Part shown: positions 54,076 through 63,104 of the stretch, in pieces
Position numbering within the stretch: the first letter of the stretch is position 1
How the letters are laid out: every line of letters begins with the position of its first letter
DNA from: WHSW01 sp963705955
GTDB lineage: Bacteria > Actinomycetota > Thermoleophilia > Solirubrobacterales > 70-9
DNA length: 64,000 nt
Assembly (NCBI GenBank): GCA_963705955.1
Contig: CAVPLH010000005.1
Location: 186,001-250,000, forward strand
Direction of reading: 5' to 3'
Notes under the pieces: generated by a model
Told to the model about the DNA's origin: nothing
Databases searched by the model: none
What the model saw: the letters and a program-made list of their open reading frames with translations, nothing else
Position numbers and translations under genes: made by a program

Positions 54076-54534
54076 GTGGCGATCAGTGCGCTAGAGGCGA
54101 GGACGCAGATCCTCGACGACCTCGCCGCGGCAATCGATCAGGTCGCGCTCGCGGTCGCCTGTCTCGGGGAGGCGTATGAGCTGCTTGCCGTCGACGCGGC
54201 CGACCGCCTGGAAGCCGAGCTGTTTCGGCCCGTCCAGAAGGCCTATGCGCGCGGTAAGCGCACTCACATCGGGTTCGCAGAGCGGTCCGCGCTTCCGAGG
54301 CGCGATTTCGACCTGCCGTCGCCGGGCCGCAGCTCGCAGGGCGTCAAGGCCTTCGTCGAGCGAGCCGTGATGGCTTCTGCCGCCGCCGACCACACGCTCG
54401 CGGAGCTCCAGGACTCGATGCTTCCGATCGAATCCGGCGATCCGGAGCTGCGCTCCGGGCTCAGCGAGGTTCGGGAGCTCCTCGGCGCCGTACCCGGCAG
54501 CGCCCGCCACTTCCTGCGAACGCTCGGCCGCTGA
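54076..54534 (+). CDS. Conserved helical protein of unknown function
   Basis: 152 aa from GTG at 54076, 38 bp after the membrane protein. It is almost wholly helical by composition (LDDLAAAIDQVALAVACLGEAYELL near 13) with a central hydrophilic loop. The residue pattern has regular heptad-like leucines and looks like real protein. The same DNA is open on the other strand as the tail of the PP2C frame; one of the two readings should be non-coding, and I favour this one as coding. Confidence 0.6.
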   Translation: MAISALEARTQILDDLAAAIDQVALAVACLGEAYELLAVDAADRLEAELFRPVQKAYARGKRTHIGFAERSALPRRDFDLPSPGRSSQGVKAFVERAVMASAAADHTLAELQDSMLPIESGDPELRSGLSEVRELLGAVPGSARHFLRTLGR

Positions 54535-55317
54535 GCCGAAAGCGCGTTCTGCGCACTCGAGGTCGGTCATCGTCAACCAGCCCGAGCTCGGGTCGTCGCG
54601 CGCGACGACGTCAGCGACGACGACGGAGATGTTGTCGCGCCCACCCGCCTGCAGCGCGAGGTCGACGAGAGCCCGCGCGCTGCGCTCGAGCGCGTGCAGG
54701 GAAAGTGCGGACTGCATCGTCTTCTCCTCGACGAAGTCGGAGAGTCCGTCGGAGCAGAGCAGCAGTCGATCGCCGAGGCGGGCTCTGCGGACCGCGACCG
54801 TGGGCGTGCGCTGCGGGTCGCCGTCGAGGGCCCGGAGGACAAGCGACCGGTTCGGGTGCCGGCGAGCCGACGCGGGATCGATTGCCCCGCTGTCGAGCAG
54901 CTCCTGCACGTAGCTGTCGTCCCGCGTCAGCTGCGTCAGCACGCCGTCGCGAAGCAGATATGCCCGCGAGTCTCCGATGTGGGCGACCGCGTAGCGATCG
55001 TCGCGCAGTGCAACGGCCGTCAGCGTCGTGCTCATGCCCGCCATCCGCGGCCTGCAACTCGCGACGAACCCGACGCTGGCGTTCGCGGATCTCACGGCGC
55101 GCTCGAGCGCCGCATCGAGCGGCGCCGAGAGCCGGCACTTGTCCATCAGAACGAGCTGGTCGATGACGACGGCGCTCGCCACCTCGCCCGCCGCCGCGCC
55201 GCCGACTCCATCCGCAACGGCGACGATTCTCGGACTCGCGTACACGCTGTCCTCATTCTCGGCCCGGACCAGCCCGGTGTCGGTCCTTGCCATGCCCTGC
55301 AACATCAGTCCGCTCAT
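54091..55317 (-). CDS. PP2C-family serine/threonine phosphatase
   Basis: 408 aa as an open frame, but the phosphatase domain occupies only about residues 1-250. Metal-site and signature motifs are ENEDS near 21, VADGVGG near 34, GMSTTLTAVAL, HIGDSRAYLL near 118, CSDGLSDF near 185 and GGRDNISVVVADV near 233. It would dephosphorylate protein Ser/Thr, perhaps opposing a PknB-type kinase. ATG at 55317 is chosen. After DPSSGWLTMTDL the frame runs antisense through the 54076-54534 gene; the true stop could therefore reflect a lost earlier stop, since typical stand-alone PP2C proteins end near 250. Confidence 0.82.
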   Translation of the reverse strand: MSGLMLQGMARTDTGLVRAENEDSVYASPRIVAVADGVGGAAAGEVASAVVIDQLVLMDKCRLSAPLDAALERAVRSANASVGFVASCRPRMAGMSTTLTAVALRDDRYAVAHIGDSRAYLLRDGVLTQLTRDDSYVQELLDSGAIDPASARRHPNRSLVLRALDGDPQRTPTVAVRRARLGDRLLLCSDGLSDFVEEKTMQSALSLHALERSARALVDLALQAGGRDNISVVVADVVARDDPSSGWLTMTDLECAERAFGSAAERSQEVAGAAGYGAEELPNLAEPGAQLRIAGFDRKHRVLELRERVVGGGRSHHGSLDEGLDALRAAARRRQVEIAPRKRGPLCEPDVSALTARIGLLDGPKQLGFQAVGRVDGKQLIRLPETGDRERDLIDCRGEVVEDLRPRL

Positions 55318-55443
55318 CGCTGGAAGGTATCGGCGCGCCCGCATCGATGGCCCGCGACCGAGGGCCCTCCCGTCTCGGGGAATGCCCTCTGTCGCTGCCC
55401 GGCGCGCGCTCGCGGCGGACGTCCCGGCGAGCAAGCCCCGGTC

Positions 55444-56847
55444 TCAGGGCGCCGCCGGGGCCTTGGTCAAGAACCCGAAGTAGCGGCCCGGAATCGGCGT
55501 GTGCAGCGGGTCGAACAGGAACCCGTAGCTTGGGTGCGCCGTGTTGTAGTTCTCCGCCTGGGTTCGCAGGTAGCTGATCACCTGCGCAGGGGTCTTGGTC
55601 GCGCACGGCGCGGCCGGTGTCCCCAGCTCGCCGTGACAGAGCGCGGCGACTCCCGTCATGTGCGGGGAGGCCATGCTGGTCCCGCACTCGGTTGCGTAGC
55701 CACCGCCGAGGAACGTCGACCTGATCGCGACGCCGGGCGCGGCGATCGTGTGGTTGCGCCCCGCTGCGGTTGCGGCGAAGTTCGAGAACGTCGCCGGCTC
55801 GTCGTCGGACTCGGGCCCGACGCAGGTCTTGCTCGGGCCGTTTGCTCCCGGCTTGCCGTCCGTATCCGAGAGCGCCGTCACCGTCAGCACCTCGGGGTAG
55901 ACGGCCGGCACGTCGGGGTTGGCCGCGGAGTCGAAGGCGTGCCCGCTGTTGCCCGCCGCGACCACGTAGGTCACACCGGCGCCGGTCGAGTTGCAGATCG
56001 CCTGATGGAGGGCGTCAGAGCTGCCCGGGCAGGGGTCCGTGGGCGCGCCGAGGGCGCCGGTGAGGCTCATGTTGGCGACCTGGATGTCCTTGCTGGCCGT
56101 GTTCGTGCTCACCCAGTCGATCCCGCAGATGACCTGCGACAACGACCCGCTGCCCGCGTTGTTGAGCACGCGCACCGCGTAGATCTTCGTGTTCGGCGCG
56201 ACGCCGACCACCCCGGCGCCGTTGTTCCTGGCGCCGATCGTGCCCGAGACGTGCGTCCCGTGCCCGTTCCCGTCCTCGGCCGGGGTCCCGAGGTCGACGC
56301 AGTCCTTGCCGTTGACCGCGTTCAGGTCCGAGTGGCTGAGGTTGATGCCGGTGTCGATCACCGCGACGTTGTGGAGCGCCTTCTGCCGGACCTCCGTTGC
56401 TTTCGCGGCGACGATGCGGCGAATCCCGGTCGGCGGGTTCGGCTCGCCTGCCGCCCGCGGTACCCAACCGGTCGCGGTCACGGTCCGGTCCTGCTGGATG
56501 AAGGAGACGTCGGGGTCGGACTCGAGCGCCGCGAGCTGATCATCCGAGAGCTCGGCGGAGAATCCCTGCAGCGCCGAGTGGTAGCGGTGCACGGCCCGGA
56601 AGCCGAGCGCCCGCTCGCGCTGGTCGGTGGCCGACTCGACGGCCCTGACGGAGCTCTTGTAGACGACGATGTAGCTGCCGTCGATGACGTTGGCGTCGGC
56701 GGCGGGGCGCGAGCTCACCGAACCGCCGGTTGCGGAGGCAACGGCGGGAACCACGCATGCGGCCAGAACGAGACCGAAGGCAAGCATGGCGCGCAGCCCG
56801 CTCCCCCCACGGGCCAGGTCGATTCGACGCGACGTTCGCGCTCTCAT
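55444..56847 (-). CDS. Secreted subtilisin-like serine protease (S8)
   Basis: 467 aa. A signal peptide (about 1-39; basic start, then MLAFGLVLAACVVPAVASA) is followed by an I9-type propeptide (SYIVVYKS to EQD-like QQDRTV near 121). The catalytic triad is Asp165 (VIDTGIN), His199 (GNGHGTHVSG) and Ser391 (GTSMASPH), with oxyanion Asn300. Several paired cysteines fit an exported enzyme. ATG at 56847 has GAGAGGAG upstream and is preferred over the earlier in-frame start. Confidence 0.93.
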   Translation of the reverse strand: MRARTSRRIDLARGGSGLRAMLAFGLVLAACVVPAVASATGGSVSSRPAADANVIDGSYIVVYKSSVRAVESATDQRERALGFRAVHRYHSALQGFSAELSDDQLAALESDPDVSFIQQDRTVTATGWVPRAAGEPNPPTGIRRIVAAKATEVRQKALHNVAVIDTGINLSHSDLNAVNGKDCVDLGTPAEDGNGHGTHVSGTIGARNNGAGVVGVAPNTKIYAVRVLNNAGSGSLSQVICGIDWVSTNTASKDIQVANMSLTGALGAPTDPCPGSSDALHQAICNSTGAGVTYVVAAGNSGHAFDSAANPDVPAVYPEVLTVTALSDTDGKPGANGPSKTCVGPESDDEPATFSNFAATAAGRNHTIAAPGVAIRSTFLGGGYATECGTSMASPHMTGVAALCHGELGTPAAPCATKTPAQVISYLRTQAENYNTAHPSYGFLFDPLHTPIPGRYFGFLTKAPAAP

Positions 56848-56913
56848 TTCGAGGCTTCTCCTCTCGACGCGGTGGACGGACCGCGGCACCCTAACCGCCC
56901 GCGGCGTTCGCCG

Positions 56914-57312
56914 TCAACGCATAAGGCGGTGATCCAGTGCGTGCCGGCCGGGCCCGGCCCGGAGCAGGAACAGCATCGCGATCAGCAACACCGGAGCCAG
57001 CGTCAGGCTGATGATCTCGCCCTCGCCGATTCCCGAGACGACGATCGCTCCAACCATGTCGCCGGCGAGCACGGCGGCGGCGAGCCGGGTCGCGAGGCCG
57101 GCGAAGAGGAGCAGCGCGCCGCCGACCTCGATCAGCCCGATCGCATAGACGAAGGCGTCGGGAGACGGCAGTCCGTAGCTCTCGAACGAGTCGACCTCCG
57201 AGCCGTGGCTCGTGAACTTGCCGAGCCCGAAGACGATGAACACGGCGCCCGAGGCCAGCCGGACGATCCACGCAGCGGTCGCGCGCCGGCCGCTGGACGG
57301 CCCCGGGCTCAG
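56914..57312 (-). CDS. DoxX-family membrane protein
   Basis: About 132 aa with four membrane helices (AAWIVRLASGAVFIVFGLGKF, FVYAIGLIEVGGALLLFAGLATRL, VLAGDMVGAIVVSG and a final LTLAPVLLIAMLFLL). DoxX proteins are small quinone- or redox-linked membrane proteins. No ATG, GTG or TTG is in frame between the MFS stop and the first helix; CTG at 57312 is the only near-cognate start there. Thus the start is uncertain or the gene is damaged at its 5' end. Confidence 0.72.
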   Translation of the reverse strand: MSPGPSSGRRATAAWIVRLASGAVFIVFGLGKFTSHGSEVDSFESYGLPSPDAFVYAIGLIEVGGALLLFAGLATRLAAAVLAGDMVGAIVVSGIGEGEIISLTLAPVLLIAMLFLLRAGPGRHALDHRLMR

Positions 57313-57434
57313 GATCTCGACGGCTCGCCGCGGGATTCGCCGATCGTACCCGCGGACCGCCAGGCCGGCCGGGCGCTCGCCGTGACCATTTCTGCACGCC
57401 CGGCGCGAACCCCTGTCGCCAGGATGCCGCGTGC

Positions 57435-58973
57435 CTACGCGGCGGCCTCGGCCTCGGCCTCGGCGGGCCGGCGGACGGACAGCAACAGCCAGGCCGTGGC
57501 GATCGCACCCGCGGCGGCCACGACGGCGCTCACGATCAACGCGTGGTGGAGGCCGTCGACGTAGGACTGGAGGTTGCCGCCGAGCGCCGCGTCGGCGGGC
57601 ACCAGCGTCCCGAGCGCCGCGATCCCGACCGCGACGCCGGTCTGGCGGAAGGTGTCGTTGGCGCCCGCGGCGAGGCCGCTCTGCTCGGGCGGCAGCGCGT
57701 TGAGGGCGAGCGCGCTCCCGGTCGGGTTGAAGAGGCCGGTGCCGATGCTGGTCACGAGCAGGCCAGGGAGCAGCACGGTCCACGACGAGCCGACCCCGGC
57801 GAACAGCATCAGCGCGAGGCCGGCGGAGACGAGGGCCAGCCCGATGCTGGCGACCTTTGCCGGCGAGGCGTTCGCGCCCAGCTGCGCGGTCATCCCCGAG
57901 ACCACGAACACGAGGAAGGTCCCCGGCAGATAGACGAGGCCGGTCTGGATCGGCGACATGCCGAGCACCGTCTGCAGGTACAGGGTCAGGTAGAGGAATA
58001 CCGCGAAGAACGACGCCGCGATCGCGAAGACCGAGATCTGCGCGCCCGCGAACCGCCGCTGGCGCATCAGCCGCAGCGGCAGCATCGGCTCGCGAGAACG
58101 CTGCTCGACGATCACGAAGGCGACCAGCAGCGCGAGCGCCCCGACCAGGGCGGCGACGATCCCGGTGCTGCCCCAGCCCTCCTCGTTGCCGCGCAGCAAC
58201 GCCAGCACCAGGAGGAAGAGCCCGCCGATCAGCGTCAGCTGGCCCGGCACGTCGATCCGACGCGGCGTCGGGTCGCGGCCCTCGGCTACGGCGCGGTAGG
58301 TGATCCAGAGGACGACGGCTCCGATCGGCACGTTGACCAGGAAGATCGCCCGCCAGCCGAAGAGCTCGGTGAGCCCCCCGCCGATGAACGGCCCGAGCGC
58401 GAACGACGCGCCAATCGCCGCACCGTAGGCGGCCAGCGCCTTGACCCGGCTCTCGCGGTCCGGCGTCACCTGCGAGATCAGCGCGAGCGCGGTCGCGAAC
58501 ATCAACGACGCGCCGAGACCCTGAATCGCCCGGGAGCCGACGAGGATCTCGATCCCCCCCGCCGCCCCGCAGAGCGCCGAGCTGACCGTGAAGATCGAGA
58601 GACCGATGAGGAACAGCTTGCGGCGCCCGAGCCGGTCGGCGATCGCCCCCGCGGTGAGCACCGTCGCGGCGAGGGGGATCGTGTAGGCATCGACCAACCA
58701 CTGCAGCCCGCTGAGGCCGGTGTCGAGGCCGCTGGCGATATTCGACAGCGCCGTGTTGATGACGCTGATATCGAGCATCAGCATCGCGGTCGCCAGGCAC
58801 GCGGCGACGATCGTCAGGGTCCTGTTGGAGTGCTCGGGTCGGCCGATCGGGGGAGTATGCCGGATGCGCGGGACCGCCCCGAGCCGACGCCGAGAGCGGA
58901 CTGGGTCATCACAGCCCGGTCGACGCGGCTTTCGCGCTCGCGAGTGGTGAGGGGGCGCTACAGTCGGCGGCAT
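57435..58973 (-). CDS. MFS drug/solute exporter, DHA2 (14-TM) type
   Basis: About 512 aa with 14 predicted helices. Family motifs are LDISVINTALSNIA near 65, motif A GAIADRLGRRKLFLIG near 105 and motif C GASFALGPFIGGGLTELFGWRAIFLVNVPIG near 170. It exports drugs or small lipophilic molecules by proton antiport. The only usable start codon is ATG at 58973, leaving a 44-residue basic leader before the first helix; its start codon overlaps that of the divergent gene. Confidence 0.85.
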   Translation of the reverse strand: MPPTVAPPHHSRARKPRRPGCDDPVRSRRRLGAVPRIRHTPPIGRPEHSNRTLTIVAACLATAMLMLDISVINTALSNIASGLDTGLSGLQWLVDAYTIPLAATVLTAGAIADRLGRRKLFLIGLSIFTVSSALCGAAGGIEILVGSRAIQGLGASLMFATALALISQVTPDRESRVKALAAYGAAIGASFALGPFIGGGLTELFGWRAIFLVNVPIGAVVLWITYRAVAEGRDPTPRRIDVPGQLTLIGGLFLLVLALLRGNEEGWGSTGIVAALVGALALLVAFVIVEQRSREPMLPLRLMRQRRFAGAQISVFAIAASFFAVFLYLTLYLQTVLGMSPIQTGLVYLPGTFLVFVVSGMTAQLGANASPAKVASIGLALVSAGLALMLFAGVGSSWTVLLPGLLVTSIGTGLFNPTGSALALNALPPEQSGLAAGANDTFRQTGVAVGIAALGTLVPADAALGGNLQSYVDGLHHALIVSAVVAAAGAIATAWLLLSVRRPAEAEAEAAA

Positions 58974-60177
58974 GCGGAGAGCAGGCGGCACGCGACGATG
59001 GATCGTCGCAGCGGGCCTGGCCGGTGCGATGTGCCTGGCGCTGCTCGCCTCCGGATCGGCGGCGGCGGCTCGGAGGGACGCCTGTCCGGGCCCGAAGATC
59101 CGCACCGCGGCGGGCTGTCAGAGCCGCGCGGCCGCGGCGCGCGGAGTCCAGTCGGTCGTCCACCGGTTCATGCGGCAGAACGACCTCCGGGCCGCGCTCG
59201 TCCGCATCGACCTGCGCAACCGCACGCTCGCGAGGGTCGCCGCCGGCGAGTCGATGGTCGGCGTCCCGGCGAACCTGCGGATGAACTTCAGGATCGGGTC
59301 GATCGCGATCCCCTACGAGATCGACGTCCTGCTCCAGCTTCAGGACGCGGGCAGGCTCTCGCTCGACGATCCGCTGTCGAACTGGCTTCCGGAGATCGCG
59401 GGCTCCGACCGCATCACCCTGAGGATGCTCGGCACCGCGACCTCCGGCCTCCCCGATTGGGTCCAGGAGAACCCGGCCTTCGCCACCACGTTCTACTCGA
59501 ACATCTTCCGCCAGTGGACCTCGGACGAGCTGCTCGACATCGCGCTCGCCCGGCCGCGCATCTGCGACCCGGGACAGTGCTTCCACTACGCGCATACGAA
59601 CTTCATCCTCCTGGCCAAGGTCATTCAGAAGGTCACCGGCAAGCCGCTCCCGAAGCTGCTCCGCAATCGCGTCCTGCGCCCGCTCGGCCTCCGCCATACG
59701 GTGATCTCCGGCAAACCCGACATGCCGTCACCACAGCTTCACGCCTACACCTCCGACCGCGGGCCGTACGAGGACTCCACCTTCTGGAGCCCGTCGTGGA
59801 CGATCGCCGAGACGATGATCATGAGCTCGACGATCGGCGACGTGATCAGGTCGGCGAAGGCGCTCGGCACCGGGGCGCTGATCTCGAAGGCCGCGGCCCG
59901 CGAGCGCCTCGCTCCGACGACCGCCACCCTGCCCCCGTTCAACGACAAGATCTACTACGGGCTTGGCCTCGTGATCGACGACCAGTGGCTGGTCCAGAAC
60001 CCGCAGATGAACGGCTACACGGCGATCCAGGCCTATCTGCCCTCGAGGAAGATCGCGGTCGCGCTCACCGCGACCAAGGGCCCGGCGGCGGCCGCGACGA
60101 CGACCAACTTCAGCCAGGAGCTGTTCAAGTCGATCTCCGAGTACCTGACGCCCGACCGCCAGCCCGATTTCCCCTGA
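58972..60177 (+). CDS. Beta-lactamase-fold protein with altered active site
   Basis: 401 aa. A signal peptide (residues 1-33) is followed by a class-C beta-lactamase/serine-hydrolase-type domain: LSLDDPLSNWLPEI near 129 and TATSGLPDW near 155 are family landmarks. The nucleophile Ser110 is present in FRIGSIAIP, but the SxxK lysine is Ile113. The YxN motif is YAH (206-208). The usual THTSGLP has Ala for His. These changes should abolish normal acyl-enzyme chemistry, so it is probably a pseudoenzyme or has new chemistry. It is divergent from the MFS gene. Confidence 0.8.
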   Translation: MRRAGGTRRWIVAAGLAGAMCLALLASGSAAAARRDACPGPKIRTAAGCQSRAAAARGVQSVVHRFMRQNDLRAALVRIDLRNRTLARVAAGESMVGVPANLRMNFRIGSIAIPYEIDVLLQLQDAGRLSLDDPLSNWLPEIAGSDRITLRMLGTATSGLPDWVQENPAFATTFYSNIFRQWTSDELLDIALARPRICDPGQCFHYAHTNFILLAKVIQKVTGKPLPKLLRNRVLRPLGLRHTVISGKPDMPSPQLHAYTSDRGPYEDSTFWSPSWTIAETMIMSSTIGDVIRSAKALGTGALISKAAARERLAPTTATLPPFNDKIYYGLGLVIDDQWLVQNPQMNGYTAIQAYLPSRKIAVALTATKGPAAAATTTNFSQELFKSISEYLTPDRQPDFP

Positions 60178-60261
60178 GCCTCACCGGCCTCGGCGCGCGC
60201 GGACGCGGGAGCCCGGGACAAAGTCCGCGACAGCCGCGGACAAGTGACTTGGCCGAGAGTG

Positions 60262-63069
60262 TCAGCCGCAGCCGGTGTTGTTGCCGCAGCTCGAGCACGT
60301 GTAGCAGGAGCCGGTCCGCTGCATCATTCCACCGCACTGCTCGCAGGCGGGCCCGAGATCGCCGCCGATCGCGACCTTCGCGGGGACCACCGGCGGGCTG
60401 TCGGTCATCGCCTCGGCGGCCGCGATCGTCTTGCCGGGCTGGTGAACGGTCTCCTCGGCGTGCCCGTTGCCGCGTCCGCCGCCGTTCGTGGGCGCCGCCG
60501 TGTCCTCGCTGAAGATCGCCAGCTGGGCCTCCTTGCGCGCCCGCACCTCGGGCGTCAGGATGCCGAGGTCCTCGAGCTCGTCGAGGTCGGCGATGAAGCG
60601 GCTCGCGAGCCAGCGCATGATGTAGTCGGGCATCGACTTCGCGAACGGGATCTCCGGGTTGGAGGTGATCCCCTCCGGGTCGAAGCGCATGTAGCTGAAC
60701 TTCTTCACGAAGACCTCGAGCGGAACCCCGTACTGGAGCCCGAGCGAGATCGCTGTCGCGAACGCGTTCATCATCCCGCGCAGGGTCGAGCCCTCCTTGC
60801 CGATGTCGGTGAGGAAGATCTCGCCGACGGTGCCGTCCTCGTACTTGCCGGCGGTGATGTAGCCCTCGTGTCCGGCGATCGAGAACTTGTGCGTGATCGA
60901 CTCGCGCTCGCGAGGCATCTTGCGCCGTTCCGGCTTCGGGGCGGCCTCCGACTCGTCGGTCGCGCCCGCCTTGTCGCCGGCGTCGGTGCGCAGCGCCTGC
61001 GCCGTCTTCGAGCCGTCGCGGTAGATCGCCAGCGCCTTCAGCCCGAGCTCCCAGCCCATCGTGTATGCCTCGGCGATGTCCTCGATCGACGCCGACTCGG
61101 GCAGGTTGACCGTCTTCGAGATCGCACCCGAGAGGAACGGCTGCGCCGCGGCCATCATCTTGATGTGGCCGGCGTGCGAGATCGCCCGCTCGCCGACGGC
61201 GACGTCGAACACCTCGAGGTGCTCGGCCTTCAGCCCCGGGGCGCCGACGATCGTGCCCTTGTCATTGATGTAGGCCTCGATCTGGTCGACCTCGGTCGCC
61301 GAGTAGCCGAGTGTCCGCAGGGCCATCGGCACGGTCTGATTGACGATCGTCATCTGACCGCCGCCGACCAGCTCCTTGAACTTGACGAGCGAGAAGTCGG
61401 GCTCGATCCCGGTCGTGTCGCAGTCCATCAGGAAGCTGATCGTCCCGGTAGGGGCGAGGACCGTCGCCTGTGCGTTGCGGTAGCCGTGCTCCGCGCCGAG
61501 CTCGATCGCCTCGTCCCAGCTGCGCCGCGCCGCCTCCAGCAACTCGCCCTTGATCCCGTCTGCGGCGATCTCGTAGGAGGCGTCACGGTGCATCCGCACC
61601 ACCTCGTTGTGAGGCTCGCGGTTCTTCGCGTATTCCTCGTACGGCCCGACCGCGGCCGCGATCTCCGCCGACTTGCGATAGCCCCGGCCGGTCATCAGCG
61701 CGGTGATCGCCGCGGCGACGTTGCGGCCCTCGTCGGAGTCGTACGGCATCCCGTCGGCCATCAGCAGCGCGCCGAGGTTCGCGTAGCCGAGCCCGAGCTG
61801 GCGGAAGGCGCGCGCGTTACGCGCGATCCCCTCGGTCGGGTAGCTCGACGGGCCGACGACTATCTCCTGGGCGAGGAAGACGATGTCGACCGCGTGCTCG
61901 AATTCGGCCGTGTCGAAGCTGCCGTCGGAGCGGCGGAACTTCATCAGGTTGAGCGAAGCGAGATTGCATGCGGAGTCGTCGACGTGCATGTACTCGCTGC
62001 ACGGGTTCGAGGCGTTGATCCGTCCCGACGCGGGGCAGGTGTGCCAACGATTGATGATCGTGTCGTACTGGACGCCCGGATCCGCGCAGCGCCAGGCGGC
62101 GTCGGCGATCTGGCGCATCAGGTCGCGAGCCGGCAGCGTCTTCGTCGCCTGGCCGCCGTTGCGGGCGATCAGGCTCCAGTCGGCGTCGTCGGCGACCGCC
62201 TGCATGAACTCGTCCGAGACCCGAACCGAGTTGTTGGCATTCTGGTACTGGATCGAGTTGAAGCCGTCGCCGTCGATCGACATGTCGAACCCGGCGTCGC
62301 GCAGCGCCGCCGCCTTCTCCTCCTCCTTGGCCTTGCACCAGATGAAGTCCTCGATGTCGGGATGGTCGACGTCGAGCACGACCATCTTCGCGGCGCGGCG
62401 CGTCTTGCCGCCGGACTTGATCGTGCCCGCCCACGAGTCGGCGCCGCGCATGAAGCTCACCGGGCCGGATGCGAGCCCGCCCTTCGAGAGGTGCTCGACC
62501 GAGCCGCGGATGTTGGACAGGTTGATGCCGGAGCCGGAGCCGCCTCGGAAGATCATCCCCTCCTTGGTGTTCCAGTCGAGGATCGACTCCATCGTGTCCT
62601 CGACCGAGAGGATGAAGCAGGCCGAGCACTGGGGCTGCTCCTCGAAGCCGACGTTGAACCAGACCGGGCTGTTGAAGGCGGCCTTCTGGTGCAGGAGGAT
62701 GTGTGTGAGCTCGGCTTCGAAGGCGTCGGCGTCGGCGTCGGAGGCGAAGTAGCCGCCGTCGCGGCCCCAGCCGGCGATCGTCCCCGCGACGCGCGAGATC
62801 ATCTGCTTGACCGAGCTCTCGCGCTCGTCGGAGCCGAGTCGGCCGCGGAAGTACTTCTGGGCGACGATGTTGGTGGCGTTCTGCGACCACGACTTCGGGA
62901 ACTCGACGCCGCGCTGCTCGAACGCCGGGCTCTCCGGGTCGCCGATGACCGCGTCACGAAGCTCCCACTCGACCTCCTCGAAGGGGTGCGTTTCCGGGGT
63001 CGTGTGGCGGCGGTCGCAGGTCAGGCCTCCCCGGCCAAGATTTACCGTGTTTGCAGCACTTTCCGACAT
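60262..63069 (-). CDS. nrdJ: Vitamin B12-dependent ribonucleotide reductase
   Basis: 935 aa, class II RNR, reducing ribonucleotides to deoxyribonucleotides with adenosylcobalamin. Recognisable parts are NSPVWFNVG near 137, GGSGSGINLSNIRGS near 181, thiyl-radical loop NPCSEY near 350 and the C-terminal CxxC-type zinc/redox tail (CEQCGG, CSSCG) ending GCG. ATG at 63069 has AGGAGAGAAGG upstream. It lies downstream of nrdR, 35 bp apart, so NrdR likely controls it. Confidence 0.95.
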   Translation of the reverse strand: MSESAANTVNLGRGGLTCDRRHTTPETHPFEEVEWELRDAVIGDPESPAFEQRGVEFPKSWSQNATNIVAQKYFRGRLGSDERESSVKQMISRVAGTIAGWGRDGGYFASDADADAFEAELTHILLHQKAAFNSPVWFNVGFEEQPQCSACFILSVEDTMESILDWNTKEGMIFRGGSGSGINLSNIRGSVEHLSKGGLASGPVSFMRGADSWAGTIKSGGKTRRAAKMVVLDVDHPDIEDFIWCKAKEEEKAAALRDAGFDMSIDGDGFNSIQYQNANNSVRVSDEFMQAVADDADWSLIARNGGQATKTLPARDLMRQIADAAWRCADPGVQYDTIINRWHTCPASGRINASNPCSEYMHVDDSACNLASLNLMKFRRSDGSFDTAEFEHAVDIVFLAQEIVVGPSSYPTEGIARNARAFRQLGLGYANLGALLMADGMPYDSDEGRNVAAAITALMTGRGYRKSAEIAAAVGPYEEYAKNREPHNEVVRMHRDASYEIAADGIKGELLEAARRSWDEAIELGAEHGYRNAQATVLAPTGTISFLMDCDTTGIEPDFSLVKFKELVGGGQMTIVNQTVPMALRTLGYSATEVDQIEAYINDKGTIVGAPGLKAEHLEVFDVAVGERAISHAGHIKMMAAAQPFLSGAISKTVNLPESASIEDIAEAYTMGWELGLKALAIYRDGSKTAQALRTDAGDKAGATDESEAAPKPERRKMPRERESITHKFSIAGHEGYITAGKYEDGTVGEIFLTDIGKEGSTLRGMMNAFATAISLGLQYGVPLEVFVKKFSYMRFDPEGITSNPEIPFAKSMPDYIMRWLASRFIADLDELEDLGILTPEVRARKEAQLAIFSEDTAAPTNGGGRGNGHAEETVHQPGKTIAAAEAMTDSPPVVPAKVAIGGDLGPACEQCGGMMQRTGSCYTCSSCGNNTGCG

Positions 63070-63104
63070 CCTTCTCTCCTCTTCCAACTGACTTCGCCGC
63101 CCCG

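Noticed and set aside
57543..60512. 989-residue plus-strand open frame
   Set aside because: It spans the MFS and beta-lactamase-fold genes in the wrong frame or strand and is very Arg/Asp/Gly-rich.
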